Notes under the pieces: generated by a model
What the model saw: the letters and a program-made list of their open reading frames with translations, nothing else
Database searches by the model: none
Told to the model about the DNA's origin: nothing
Made by a program: the position numbers and the translations under genes
Part shown: positions 9,368 through 18,848 of the stretch, piece after piece
How the letters are laid out: the number at the start of each line of letters is the position of its first letter
Position numbering within the stretch: the first letter of the stretch is position 1
Assembly (NCBI GenBank): GCA_963735085.1
Contig: CAVTJP010000017.1
Span: 62,001-126,000 of the forward strand
Reading direction: 5' to 3'
Source: DATJGR01 sp963735085
Lineage (GTDB): Bacteria > Pseudomonadota > Gammaproteobacteria > Pseudomonadales > Azotimanducaceae
Length of the DNA stretch: 64,000 nucleotides

Positions 9368-9748
9368 TCATGTAACCGCAAACGCGACCGTGGTCATCAA
9401 CGCCAGTGCCGATTGACGCGAGTCGAGCCGCGTGTGCTGCACCACGATCGGCACCGAGGATTCGATGACGCTGGCATAGTCGGTGTCGCGCGGCACCGGT
9501 TCAGGATCGTCGAGGTCGTTGAATCGAAGGTGCAGCGTGCGCCGTGGCGCGACCTCTACTCGATACGGCCCGACCGGTTCGCGGTCGGCAAAATACAGCG
9601 TGATCTCGATCTCTGCGGCATGGGAACCGGTATTGATGATGCAGGCGGCTTCGTGACTTTCAAAGCGGCGATCGTCTGCATGGGTACCGCCGGGTGGAAT
9701 GTAGCCTTCGGCGATCACCCAGGTGCGTTGCCCGATCGATGTGTTCAT
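9368..9748 (-). CDS. Sensory rhodopsin transducer (ASRT) family protein
   Basis: A 126-residue protein strongly resembling the Anabaena sensory rhodopsin transducer. IAEGYIPPGG, VEVAPRRTLHLRFNDLDDPE and the ending IVVQHTRLDSRQSALALMTT follow that family almost word for word. ASRT is a tetrameric beta-sandwich, and published comparative analysis proposed that the wider family binds small molecules, probably sugars or related metabolites. The ATG at 9748 overlaps the stop of the enolase-superfamily gene by four bases, so the two are translationally coupled. No rhodopsin gene is visible nearby, so a metabolic role is more likely than phototransduction here. Confidence 0.9.
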   Translation of the reverse strand: MNTSIGQRTWVIAEGYIPPGGTHADDRRFESHEAACIINTGSHAAEIEITLYFADREPVGPYRVEVAPRRTLHLRFNDLDDPEPVPRDTDYASVIESSVPIVVQHTRLDSRQSALALMTTVAFAVT

Positions 9749-10848
9749 GGGCGTATCCGGTATTGTCCGATATCGGCCGTTCGCAGTGCGTAGCCCATGC
9801 CGGGTCTGTCGCGTTGGACGCTCAACATGCCGCGCCTGGGCTCGGGCACACCGTCGAAGAACAGCCGTTCGATGCGAACATGATCGTGAAAATATTCGAC
9901 GTGGATCAGGCGTTGCGCGGCGCTGCAGATCTGCACGTGCAGTGCCGGCGCGCAGTGTGCAGACAGCGGCACGTGGAAGCTTTCGCATAGCGCATCGACT
10001 TGTGCGAAACCGGTAAAGCCACCGCAGCGGGTCGCATCCGCCTGCAGTATGTCGACGGCACCGGCGGCAAGCATGCGCCTGAAATAGTCAGCGTTCCATC
10101 CGTATTCACCGGCGGTGATCGCCATGCCGGGCGGCGTGCGGTCGCGCAGTAATCGTAAGCCGTCGAGATCGATAGAGGGCCGCGGTTCTTCGAACCACAC
10201 GACGCCGTGCTCGGCGAACCGTTCCGCCAGCCGCAACGCCTGTTCGCGTTGATAAGCGCCGTTGGCATCGACCATCAATTCGGTATCGGCACCGATTGCG
10301 GCGCGGGCCGCGCGGACCCGCGCCGGGTCTTGGCGCGGGTCCGCGCCGACTTTCATTTTTACCCGGGGAATGTCCTGGTCCACCCAGCCGCCGAGCTGGG
10401 TCGTCAGTTCGTCTACGCTATACGATGTGAAGCCGCCGCTGCCGTAGATCGGTACCGCGTCACGCGCACGCCCCAACAGGTCGACCAGGGCGCAATCGTG
10501 CAGCTTGGCCTTCAAATCCCACAATGCGGTGTCGACCGCGCCGATTGCCATCAGGCCCACGCCGGGCCGCCCGATGTTGCGAATCTGTCGGTTCATGCGC
10601 CGCCACTGCGCCGGAATGTCGAATGCATCGCCGTCGCACACGACGTCGGCCAGCGTATCGGCGATCAGCGTTGCCGCGGCGGCGTGCGCATAAGTCCAAC
10701 CCAGTCCTGATTCGCCGCCCGCGAATGCGCGCACCAGTACCAGCGTGGTTGAATCCCATTCCAGCGTACCGTCGGCTTCCGGTGCGTCGGTTGGAATTTC
10801 ATACGCCTCGACTTCGAGGCGTTCGACGTTGACGTGTTCGGTGCTCAT
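9745..10848 (-). CDS. Mandelate racemase/acid-sugar dehydratase family enzyme (enolase superfamily)
   Basis: A 367-residue enolase-superfamily protein with an N-terminal capping domain and a (beta/alpha)7-beta barrel. The catalytic set of the mandelate racemase subgroup is in place: Lys164-x-Lys166 (VKMKVG), metal ligands Asp194 (VDANG), Glu220 (FEEP) and Glu248 (AGEYG), and a His298 in SAHCAP that would pair with Asp271. These residues abstract a proton alpha to a carboxylate, as in acid-sugar dehydratases. The substrate is unknown. It is the promoter-proximal gene of a two-gene operon with the ASRT-like protein and lies 50 bases downstream of a sigma-54 element. Confidence 0.88.
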   Translation of the reverse strand: MSTEHVNVERLEVEAYEIPTDAPEADGTLEWDSTTLVLVRAFAGGESGLGWTYAHAAAATLIADTLADVVCDGDAFDIPAQWRRMNRQIRNIGRPGVGLMAIGAVDTALWDLKAKLHDCALVDLLGRARDAVPIYGSGGFTSYSVDELTTQLGGWVDQDIPRVKMKVGADPRQDPARVRAARAAIGADTELMVDANGAYQREQALRLAERFAEHGVVWFEEPRPSIDLDGLRLLRDRTPPGMAITAGEYGWNADYFRRMLAAGAVDILQADATRCGGFTGFAQVDALCESFHVPLSAHCAPALHVQICSAAQRLIHVEYFHDHVRIERLFFDGVPEPRRGMLSVQRDRPGMGYALRTADIGQYRIRP

Positions 10849-10897
10849 GAGCGTGGTTGCCGGCGCTGGAGTTGACGAATGTGTATGGATAGATCGA

Positions 10898-10911
10898 GCA
10901 AAATGCGTGCC
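10898..10911 (-). promoter_or_regulatory. Sigma-54 (-24/-12) promoter for the enolase/ASRT operon
   Basis: On the minus strand the sequence is GGCACGCATTTTGC followed by T, a near-perfect match to TGGCACG-N4-TTGCT with correct GG-N10-GC spacing. The start point would be near 10887, giving a leader of about 40 bases. An inverted repeat, TCAGCGT-N6-ACGCTGA at 10925-10944, lies just upstream and could be a regulator site. Confidence 0.75.
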
Positions 10912-10924
10912 GGGGCAGCAGCTG

Positions 10925-10944
10925 TCAGCGTTGTCTTACGCTGA
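10925..10944. promoter_or_regulatory. Inverted repeat upstream of the sigma-54 promoter
   Basis: Seven-base perfect arms (TCAGCGT and ACGCTGA) with a six-base centre, placed about 14 bases upstream of the -24 GG of the enolase operon promoter. It could be a binding site for a dimeric activator. The position is closer than the usual 80-150 bases for an enhancer-binding protein, so the role is uncertain. Confidence 0.4.
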
Positions 10945-11066
10945 ATGGCAAACCGCGCTGATCGCGTTGCGTGATATCGAATGGGATCGTGGTCGCGTTG
11001 GCCTGGCAGATCTGCCGTGACAGTCGTGCTGAGCCCCCACCAGACGAGAACAGAAAGGTGCATCAA

Positions 11067-11792
11067 ATGCCCGCCGAGCTGATTTCCGATATCGACGACC
11101 CGATGGACGGAAGGGTCGCTGTAGATGATACGAACGCATCAGGCGTCTCCTGGGGTGCGGTGATCGCGGGCGCGACCGCGGCGGCCGCGTTGTCGCTGCT
11201 GCTTTTGATGCTGGGTATGGGACTGGGACTGTCGTCGATAACCCCGTGGTCGTACCAAAGCAAACCGATCGGTGCGGCAACGATCGCCTGGCTGGCATTC
11301 ACGCAACTCGCGGCATCCGGGGTAGGCGGCTATCTCGCCGGCCGGTTGCGCATCGGTTGGGCCCGTGTGCATAGCGACGAAGTTTATTTTCGCGATACGG
11401 CACACGGACTCCTTTCATGGAGTGTCGCGTCGCTGGTCAGCGTCGTGTTGTTGGCGGGTACCGCGCACACAATCCTCAATGACGCGGTAGACGTGGGTAC
11501 GGGCGCGGCAAGTGTGGCCGGCGAGGCGGGCGAATTCTCGAACCTGCCCCGAGCCTCCCAAACAGATGTGCAGCGTCGTGCAGATGACGCAGATGGACGA
11601 ACGAGCGAATCGCGCCGCCACGCGCTCGACCACCCAATCGCTACGACGAAAGCGGCCGCCGAGGCGGCCCGCAAAGCCGCTGCCCATTCCGCGCTATGGA
11701 TGTTCGTTGCGTTGTTGTTCGGCGCTTTCATTGCCAGCGTCGCTGCGACATTAGGCGGCCGTCAGCGCGACTCGGCTCACATGCAGCGATGA
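11067..11792 (+). CDS. Integral membrane protein of unknown function
   Basis: A 241-residue protein with four hydrophobic segments: about residues 27-52 (rich in Gly/Ala, ending LLLLMLGMGLGL), 72-95, 115-138 and a last one near 205-228. A charged, Ala/Arg-rich cytosolic-type loop lies between the third and fourth. The pattern of a Gly-rich first helix followed by a small domain is common in conserved hypothetical membrane proteins of soil Proteobacteria. The ATG at 11067 was taken because AGAAAGG precedes it and the protein then starts MPAELISDIDD. I do not recognise a function. Confidence 0.75.
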   Translation: MPAELISDIDDPMDGRVAVDDTNASGVSWGAVIAGATAAAALSLLLLMLGMGLGLSSITPWSYQSKPIGAATIAWLAFTQLAASGVGGYLAGRLRIGWARVHSDEVYFRDTAHGLLSWSVASLVSVVLLAGTAHTILNDAVDVGTGAASVAGEAGEFSNLPRASQTDVQRRADDADGRTSESRRHALDHPIATTKAAAEAARKAAAHSALWMFVALLFGAFIASVAATLGGRQRDSAHMQR

Positions 11793-11824
11793 GATGATTT
11801 GAACCCGACACTGGAACCACGAAT

Positions 11825-11899
11825 ATGCGATCGATCCTTCTTTATTTCCTGGGCATTCCAATTCCGATCATTATTTTGATCGCGCTGTTTTCGCACTAG
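11825..11899 (+). CDS. 24-residue hydrophobic membrane peptide
   Basis: A very short frame encoding MRSILLYFLGIPIPIIILI plus five further residues (ALFSH). It is a single membrane span with a Gly-Ile-Pro-Ile-Pro kink. Similar tiny proteins recur next to stress genes in Proteobacteria, which is why I keep it despite its length. It begins 32 bases after the stop of the preceding membrane protein and is probably on the same transcript. The ribosome-binding site (CTGGAACC) is weak. Confidence 0.55.
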   Translation: MRSILLYFLGIPIPIIILIALFSH

Positions 11900-11947
11900 C
11901 GTACCGATGCTGGGCAGAGCGTTGCAGCCAACCACTCCCATGCACGC

Positions 11948-12562
11948 ATGAGCGCCCGATACGAATTCAGGATCTTCGCGGCGCTCGAGCGCGACGACGC
12001 TCACCGCGCGTCGCTGTCGTCGTCGATGGACGCCGGTGACGTGGAGTCGGAAGACGAAGTCTATCTGCTGCTGCGAGGTCAGGTTGATCGCAGCGTGAAG
12101 CTGAACAGGCGCTGCGGGTTGGACGCAAAGACACGCATTCGCTGTTTGAAACCGCTCGAACAGTGGCAACCCGAAGAGCCTATGCCGCTACCGCTAAACG
12201 CGCGCGCTCGCGCTCGGCTTTCGCGCTGGGCGTATCCCGCATCGCTGTTGCATCCGGCGCACGCCGGCAGCGAACTCGTTGCTCGCGCAGAACATTCGCC
12301 TGACGTATGGGTGCTGCACGTTCACAAGCAACGTTGTCGCTACCAACGCGATGACGTTCTCGGCGAAGCGACGCGAGTTTGGGTCAATGGAGCGGGTTTG
12401 GCGTCACTGGCCGTTGAGTGCTCCGATCCCGCGCAATTGCGTACGGTGCTTGGCGAACTGTCGCTCAACAATTCCCGCAATGTTTCTTATCCGCGCATGC
12501 TGAACGAATTGTGCGGTTTGCTGCCGTTGCCGGAGTCGGACTCGCGTCGCGTGGACGTGTAG
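11948..12562 (+). CDS. Hypothetical protein, possible divergent CYTH-like domain
   Basis: A 204-residue soluble protein without signal peptide or membrane segment. Alternating charged strands (YEFRIF at the start, SVKLNRRCGLDAKTRIRC, VHKQRCRYQRDDV, ASLAVECSD) recall the strand pattern of CYTH/triphosphate-tunnel proteins, where Glu, Lys and Arg point into a phosphate-binding tunnel. The canonical ExExK motif is not intact, so the assignment is only a suggestion. It stands alone on the plus strand between the tiny membrane peptide and a lipoprotein gene. Confidence 0.6.
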   Translation: MSARYEFRIFAALERDDAHRASLSSSMDAGDVESEDEVYLLLRGQVDRSVKLNRRCGLDAKTRIRCLKPLEQWQPEEPMPLPLNARARARLSRWAYPASLLHPAHAGSELVARAEHSPDVWVLHVHKQRCRYQRDDVLGEATRVWVNGAGLASLAVECSDPAQLRTVLGELSLNNSRNVSYPRMLNELCGLLPLPESDSRRVDV

Positions 12563-12681
12563 GACCCCCTTTACGCATTCGTTTCACCAAATCCGTCAAT
12601 TGATTCGGATGCCGGCGGCTGCTCCTCGCCCTCTCATGGCGCTATATATTTATTCATTGAATTCGAATGGAGCACGACAGC

Positions 12682-12945
12682 ATGGCTATCAACACGCTGA
12701 GAGTGATGTTCATGGTCGGCTGGGCGGCTCTCTCGGGCTGCGCATCCAGCGCAATGTCTTCGCTCGACAATCCGGCGACCGCATCGGAATCAACTCAGGC
12801 GCGCATCACGCGCCCGAAGCCAGTGCTCATCACGACCAACATGAAGACTGCAGTGTTGGCTCTAGGGTTGATGGAAATGGCGCATTCGCGTGAATCTGCA
12901 ACGGGCGAAGATGCCGTCATTCATGCGGAACGCGCGCAAAAATGA
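12682..12945 (+). CDS. Small putative lipoprotein
   Basis: An 87-residue protein whose N-terminus (MAINTLRVMFMVGWAALSGC) is a lipoprotein signal with lipobox LSGC, so Cys20 would be acylated. The mature part is short, polar and has no known domain. The ATG at 12682 is preferred over the one at 12667 because GGAG lies nine bases before it and the signal peptide then has a normal length. Its last codons overlap the ATG of the next secreted-protein gene by four bases. Confidence 0.65.
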   Translation: MAINTLRVMFMVGWAALSGCASSAMSSLDNPATASESTQARITRPKPVLITTNMKTAVLALGLMEMAHSRESATGEDAVIHAERAQK

Positions 12946-13256
12946 GGTGGATCGCAGCTGTGCTCTTGCTGATGACTACGAATGTCGCGCTCGCGCGTGC
13001 GCACCAACGCGAGCGTGACAAATCCGGCTCGCTCGCCGAAGCACCGTGGCTGACCGAATACGCTTGGGGCGTCGAACGTTTGCCGATGGACGGCGGCAAG
13101 ATGTACGGCTGGAAGTTGAACGACCGCGTTTCCTTCGGCCGTTTCAAAGGCGAAAACGATCATTTCGGATTCAGCGTGCAGATGAACGACCGAGCGCGCA
13201 TTGAAATAACCGAAAAAGGTGTGCGCTGGCGCAGGTCGATTGGCGGGCGGGATTGA
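12942..13256 (+). CDS. Small secreted protein of unknown function
   Basis: A 104-residue protein with a clear Sec signal peptide (hydrophobic core AAVLLLMTTNVALARA, cleavage near residue 20). The mature part is rich in aromatic and charged residues (YAWGVERLPMDGGKMYGW, FGRFKGENDHFGF), which suggests a small beta-rich periplasmic domain. The ATG overlaps the stop of the lipoprotein gene (ATGA), so the two are coupled and perhaps act together in the envelope. No family is recognised. Confidence 0.65.
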   Translation: MRWIAAVLLLMTTNVALARAHQRERDKSGSLAEAPWLTEYAWGVERLPMDGGKMYGWKLNDRVSFGRFKGENDHFGFSVQMNDRARIEITEKGVRWRRSIGGRD

Positions 13257-13428
13257 TTCTCACGCTGGGCAGGTTCGCTTGACGACGTGTTTTTCGGTCG
13301 CGTTGCGTATGTGCATGCGCGCTTTGTGGAGCGTAAAAGTTACCGCGACCGTTGTATGAATTTCACGCCGCCGGGCGTTTCGAAGCGCGGCGTCGGCTAC
13401 GGCGCCGAGTACGGGTTGCGCTGTCGGA

Positions 13429-13446
13429 TTGGTCTCTTTTTTGCTT
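13429..13446 (+). promoter_or_regulatory. Candidate sigma-54-like promoter for hsp20
   Basis: TTGGTCTCTTTTTTGCTT has GG (13431-13432) and GC (13443-13444) separated by exactly 10 bases and a T-rich -12 side, but lacks the CAC after GG. Transcription would begin near 13456, at a perfect tandem repeat. It is weaker than the two minus-strand elements, and a sigma-32 or sigma-70 promoter is an alternative. Confidence 0.35.
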
Positions 13447-13454
13447 TTCATTTT

Positions 13455-13480
13455 GTGCCCGGAGTCAGTGCCCGGAGTCA
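13455..13480 (+). repeat. Perfect 13-base tandem duplication in hsp20 leader
   Basis: GTGCCCGGAGTCA occurs twice head to tail (13455-13467 and 13468-13480), 30 bases before the Hsp20 start codon. It would lie in the mRNA leader or at the start site. The copies are identical, which suggests either a recent duplication or a direct-repeat binding site. Confidence 0.7.
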
Positions 13481-13510
13481 TTCAGAGCAACAGAAACAGG
13501 AGAACACGTT

Positions 13511-14194
13511 ATGACCAGACTCGTCGAATATCGCCCGTGGGGTTTGGGCACCACGGTACCGCGCAGATGGGGTGGACCGATTTGGTCGCCGCTCAACAGG
13601 CTGCATCAGGAAATGAACCGGCTGTTCGAGGAGAGTCTGCAGAGAGGTGACGCAGACGACGACGAGCGTCGCTTCAATCCATCGTTGGACGTGGATCAGG
13701 AAGAAGACCGCTACGAGATCACCATGGAGCTGCCCGGGGTTGCGCGGAACGACGTGAAGGTGGAAGTCCGTGACGACTACCTGTTGATCAGCGGGTCCAA
13801 ACGCGAATCGCAAAAATCCGACAAAAACGAAGGCGTCCACCGCTATCGGCGCTACGGTAGCTTTCAGCAGGCGTTGAGTCTGCCCGAAGACGCCAGCCGT
13901 GATGACATCTCGGCGGATTTCCGCGACGGTGTGCTGACGGTGAAAGTGCCGCGCAACGCGGAGCTGCAACGCGATCGCGTGCGCCAGATCGAAGTAACCG
14001 AACGCGCCGATGATCGCCACACGCTCGACAGTAGCGCGGCGGAATCCGGCGGCGACGAATCCGGTATCGATGTGGATATCACCGATGACGGAAACACCGC
14101 TCGACGGCAAGCTGCGCGGGCGGGTTCGCATGAACAATCCGGTTCGGAACAGTCTTCCGGTGAACAGTCGCCGGATCAAACTTCTACAGGCTGA
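13511..14194 (+). CDS. Hsp20/alpha-crystallin small heat-shock protein
   Basis: A 227-residue small heat-shock protein, an ATP-independent holdase. The alpha-crystallin domain covers roughly residues 50-160 with the signatures YEITMELPGVARNDVKVEV, DYLLISGSKR and GVLTVKVPRN. The N-terminus carries PIWSPLNRLHQEMNRLFEE, usual for the class. The C-terminal 60 residues are acidic and then Gln/Ser/Glu-rich repeats (EQSGSEQSSGEQS), much longer than the usual tail and probably disordered. The ATG at 13511 has AGGAGAA upstream. A Rho-N-type gene follows 28 bases later. Confidence 0.92.
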   Translation: MTRLVEYRPWGLGTTVPRRWGGPIWSPLNRLHQEMNRLFEESLQRGDADDDERRFNPSLDVDQEEDRYEITMELPGVARNDVKVEVRDDYLLISGSKRESQKSDKNEGVHRYRRYGSFQQALSLPEDASRDDISADFRDGVLTVKVPRNAELQRDRVRQIEVTERADDRHTLDSSAAESGGDESGIDVDITDDGNTARRQAARAGSHEQSGSEQSSGEQSPDQTSTG

Positions 14195-14222
14195 TCGAAG
14201 CCGAAGCTGGGAGGGCGCTGCG

Positions 14223-14525
14223 ATGCCGCAGGCTTGGTCGAACAAAGACGAACGCCAGTATCAGAAGGTCAAGAAGAGCGCGCGAGCGCGCGGCAGGATC
14301 GAATCCACTGCCGAAGAGATCGCTGCGCGCACCGTAAATAAACAGCGGCGCAAGGAGGGCCGCACGCCGAACAAGACGACACAAGGCACCGGTAATCCAA
14401 ACACGGCACTCGACGAGCGCACGGTGCCCGAGTTACGCAACCGGGCTCGTGAATTGGATATCCAAGGCCGCGGCAAGATGCGCAAACGTGAATTGATCGC
14501 CGCGATTCGCGATCGCAATGGATGA
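14223..14525 (+). CDS. Small basic protein with C-terminal Rho-N/SAP-like domain
   Basis: A 100-residue, strongly basic protein. The N-terminal half (MPQAWSNKDERQYQKVKKS, EEIAARTVNKQRRKEG) matches conserved small soil-bacterial proteins often annotated with a Rho termination factor N-terminal domain. The last 35 residues (TVPELRNRARELDIQGRGK, MRKRELIAAIRD) form the Rho-N/SAP-type helix-extended-helix that binds nucleic acid. The ATG at 14223 follows GGAGGG closely. Its end overlaps the DUF202 gene by eight bases. Role unknown; association with stress genes is common. Confidence 0.8.
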   Translation: MPQAWSNKDERQYQKVKKSARARGRIESTAEEIAARTVNKQRRKEGRTPNKTTQGTGNPNTALDERTVPELRNRARELDIQGRGKMRKRELIAAIRDRNG

Positions 14526-14916
14526 ACGGGGCAACGAAGCGCTCGAATTGTCACGCAGGCTGGTGTACTTCGCGGCCGAGCGGACGCTGTCGGCGTGGTT
14601 GCGCACCGCGCTGTCGCTGATGGCGTTGGGTTTCGTCGTCGACCGGTTCGGTCTGATCGTGCACCGTTTGCCTGCAGCCCACGGAACAGCCGCTCTGTAT
14701 CCGCGCGCGCTGTCCACCTGGGGCGGCTCGGTGCTGATCGGCATGGGTGTGGTTATGTCCTTGAGTGCCGGCGTGCGCTACATGCGTTTCGCAATGGGTT
14801 TTCACCGTGCGCGCAGCACCGACGTTCGGCACGGCATCCAGATCGGTGCCATCTTCGCAATGTGCCTGGCGGCGTTTGGCATTGCGCTGATCGCATTGCT
14901 GTCGGCGATCCTGTAA
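14518..14916 (+). CDS. DUF202 (YidH-like) membrane protein
   Basis: A 132-residue inner-membrane protein with three predicted spans (about residues 30-48, 62-84 and 106-130). The family hallmark is the N-terminal cytoplasmic stretch LVYFAAERTLSAWLRTALS, in which the Arg-Thr-Leu-x-Ala-Trp motif is conserved. E. coli YidH is the reference and has no established function. The start codon overlaps the end of the Rho-N-type gene, so the two are probably translated together. Confidence 0.85.
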   Translation: MDERGNEALELSRRLVYFAAERTLSAWLRTALSLMALGFVVDRFGLIVHRLPAAHGTAALYPRALSTWGGSVLIGMGVVMSLSAGVRYMRFAMGFHRARSTDVRHGIQIGAIFAMCLAAFGIALIALLSAIL

Positions 14917-14998
14917 CTAACGCAAGGCGCCGGCAAAGTCGCGAGCGCGGCCGCGCCGCAAGTTCAAACAAAATCGACGCTTCACGGTCAAACATCGT

Positions 14999-15859
14999 AT
15001 GCACCAGCTAACGATCGGTGAACTCGAGAAGAAGGCGAATGAAGTCCGCAAGGACATTATCCGTATGCTTGAAGAGGCCGGCAGTGGACATAGCGCCGGC
15101 CCGCTTGGACTGGCCGATATCGTGACGACGCTGTACTTCAACATCATGCGACTCGAGCCGGACGATCCCGAGTGGGCAGACCGCGATGTGTTTTTTCTGA
15201 GCAACGGCCACTGCGTTCCGGTGCAGTACGCGGTGATGGCCGAGCGCGGGTACTTCGACAAGGCAGAGCTTGGCACGCTGCGAAAACTCGGCAGTCGCTT
15301 GCAGGGGCACCCGGAGCGCAGTTCGCTGCCGGGGTTGGAAAATACCAGCGGACCGCTCGGCAGCGGCTTATCGCAGGCGGCCGGTTATGCGTACAGCCTT
15401 CAGTATCTGGACGATGCCAAACACCGCTTCGTGTATGCGATCACCGGTGATGGCGAACTCGACGAAGGCAACATCTGGGAAGCCGCCATGTTCGCCGGAA
15501 AATACAAGCTGAGCCAGCTGATCGTGTTCGTCGATCGAAACCACATCCAGATCGACGGTCGTACCGAGGATGTCATGCCGCTCGAAGACCTGCGCCACAA
15601 GTGGCAGAGCTTCGGTTGGCATGTACAGGAAATCGACGGTCACAACATCGGCAGCGTGATCGACGCCGCCAGCATGGCCCGCGCGATGACCACGCAACCG
15701 AGCGTCATCATTGCCCGTACCATTCCGGGCAAAGGTGTCGACTTCATGGAAGATGACTACAAATGGCATGGCAAGCCACCGGACGAAGACCAGGCCAGGC
15801 GGGCGCTGAGGAAGTTGCGAACACTGGATGGAAAGATCACGCCCGGAGATTCGGTCTGA
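14999..15859 (+). CDS. Transketolase, N-terminal subunit (split type)
   Basis: A 286-residue protein corresponding to the PP (TPP-binding) half of transketolase. EEAGSGHSAGPLGLADI and the motif GDGELDEGNIWEAAMFA with a later Asn (VDRNH) make up the TPP/Mg site. Split transketolases occur in many bacteria and archaea as two adjacent genes. The TGA overlaps the ATG of the C-terminal subunit by one base (15859). Together they would transfer two-carbon units in the pentose phosphate pathway, although the subfamily can also serve other sugar phosphates. Confidence 0.92.
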   Translation: MHQLTIGELEKKANEVRKDIIRMLEEAGSGHSAGPLGLADIVTTLYFNIMRLEPDDPEWADRDVFFLSNGHCVPVQYAVMAERGYFDKAELGTLRKLGSRLQGHPERSSLPGLENTSGPLGSGLSQAAGYAYSLQYLDDAKHRFVYAITGDGELDEGNIWEAAMFAGKYKLSQLIVFVDRNHIQIDGRTEDVMPLEDLRHKWQSFGWHVQEIDGHNIGSVIDAASMARAMTTQPSVIIARTIPGKGVDFMEDDYKWHGKPPDEDQARRALRKLRTLDGKITPGDSV

Positions 15860-16842
15860 TGGACTATCCACTGGCCGCAGATATTTTCGGCGACGTGAAA
15901 CAGGAGCCGATTCGAACCGGGTTTGGCCGCGGGCTCAAAGCGGCCGGTGCAGTCAACGAGAAGATCGTCGTCCTCTGTGCGGACCTGACCGACAGCACGA
16001 AAATGTCGTACTTCAAAGAGGCGTTTCCGCAGCGCTTCATCGAGATCGGCATAGCCGAACAAAATCTGGTGACGGTGGCCAGCGGTCTGGCGCGCGCAGG
16101 CAAAATTCCGTTCACGTCGAGCTATGCAGCGTTCAGCCCCGGCCGCAACTGGGAGCAGATTCGCACGACGATTGCGCTGAACGACCAGCCCGTCAAAATC
16201 GTCGGCAGTCATGCCGGAATCAGTGTCGGTCCGGACGGCGCCACGCACCAGATGCTGGAAGACATCGCACTGATGCGCGTGCTGCCGAACATGATCGTGC
16301 TGGCTCCGGGCGACAGCCTGGAGGCCGAAAGGGCCACTATGGCCATGGCCGACAACGACAAGCCGAACTACATCCGCCTGGCGCGTGAGAAAACGCCGAT
16401 ATTCAGTACCGAAGATTCGCCGTTCGAAATCGGCCGGGCTTACCTACTGCGCAGCGGCTCCGATGTATCGTTGCTCGGCACCGGCACCATGACGTATCAG
16501 CTACTGGTGGCGGCTGAACGCCTGAAAGCTCAGGGTGTTCACGCCGACGTGGTGCATGTGCCAACGGTCAAACCGCTCGATGAACAGACGATTCTCGACA
16601 GTGTCCGCGGGACCGGTTGCGTGTTGACGGCCGAAGAGGCCCAGGCATCTGCAGGGTTTGGCGGCGCGATCGCCGAATTACTGGGCGAAAAACTGCCCAC
16701 TCCATTGCTGCGCATCGGCATGCAGGATCGCTTCGGTGAGAGCGGCGATCCGCAAGCATTGCTCAGGCACTTCGAACTCGACGGCGACGCCATCGCGATC
16801 AAAGCCAAACAGTTCATCGATGGCGCGCGATCGGGCGGCTGA
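15859..16842 (+). CDS. Transketolase, C-terminal subunit (split type)
   Basis: A 327-residue partner of the preceding gene, carrying the Pyr domain and C-terminal domain. The catalytic Glu that activates TPP is in EIGIAEQNLVTVASGLA, followed by the conserved FTSSYAAFSPGRNWEQIR and HAGISVGPDGATHQ. The ATG at 15859 shares its first base with the TGA of the N-terminal subunit. It converges on a full-length transketolase gene with only three bases between the stops, so the locus encodes two unrelated-length transketolases. Confidence 0.92.
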   Translation: MDYPLAADIFGDVKQEPIRTGFGRGLKAAGAVNEKIVVLCADLTDSTKMSYFKEAFPQRFIEIGIAEQNLVTVASGLARAGKIPFTSSYAAFSPGRNWEQIRTTIALNDQPVKIVGSHAGISVGPDGATHQMLEDIALMRVLPNMIVLAPGDSLEAERATMAMADNDKPNYIRLAREKTPIFSTEDSPFEIGRAYLLRSGSDVSLLGTGTMTYQLLVAAERLKAQGVHADVVHVPTVKPLDEQTILDSVRGTGCVLTAEEAQASAGFGGAIAELLGEKLPTPLLRIGMQDRFGESGDPQALLRHFELDGDAIAIKAKQFIDGARSGG

Positions 16843-16845
16843 ACA

Positions 16846-18834
<1,989 letters not shown>

Positions 18835-18848
18835 GTTTGCTCCTGTCG

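Noticed and set aside
11911..11926. Further sigma-54-like element (TGGGCAGAGCGTTGCA)
   Set aside because: GG-N10-GC spacing fits, but the start point would be only about 11 bases before the ATG at 11948 and the -24 half is poor.
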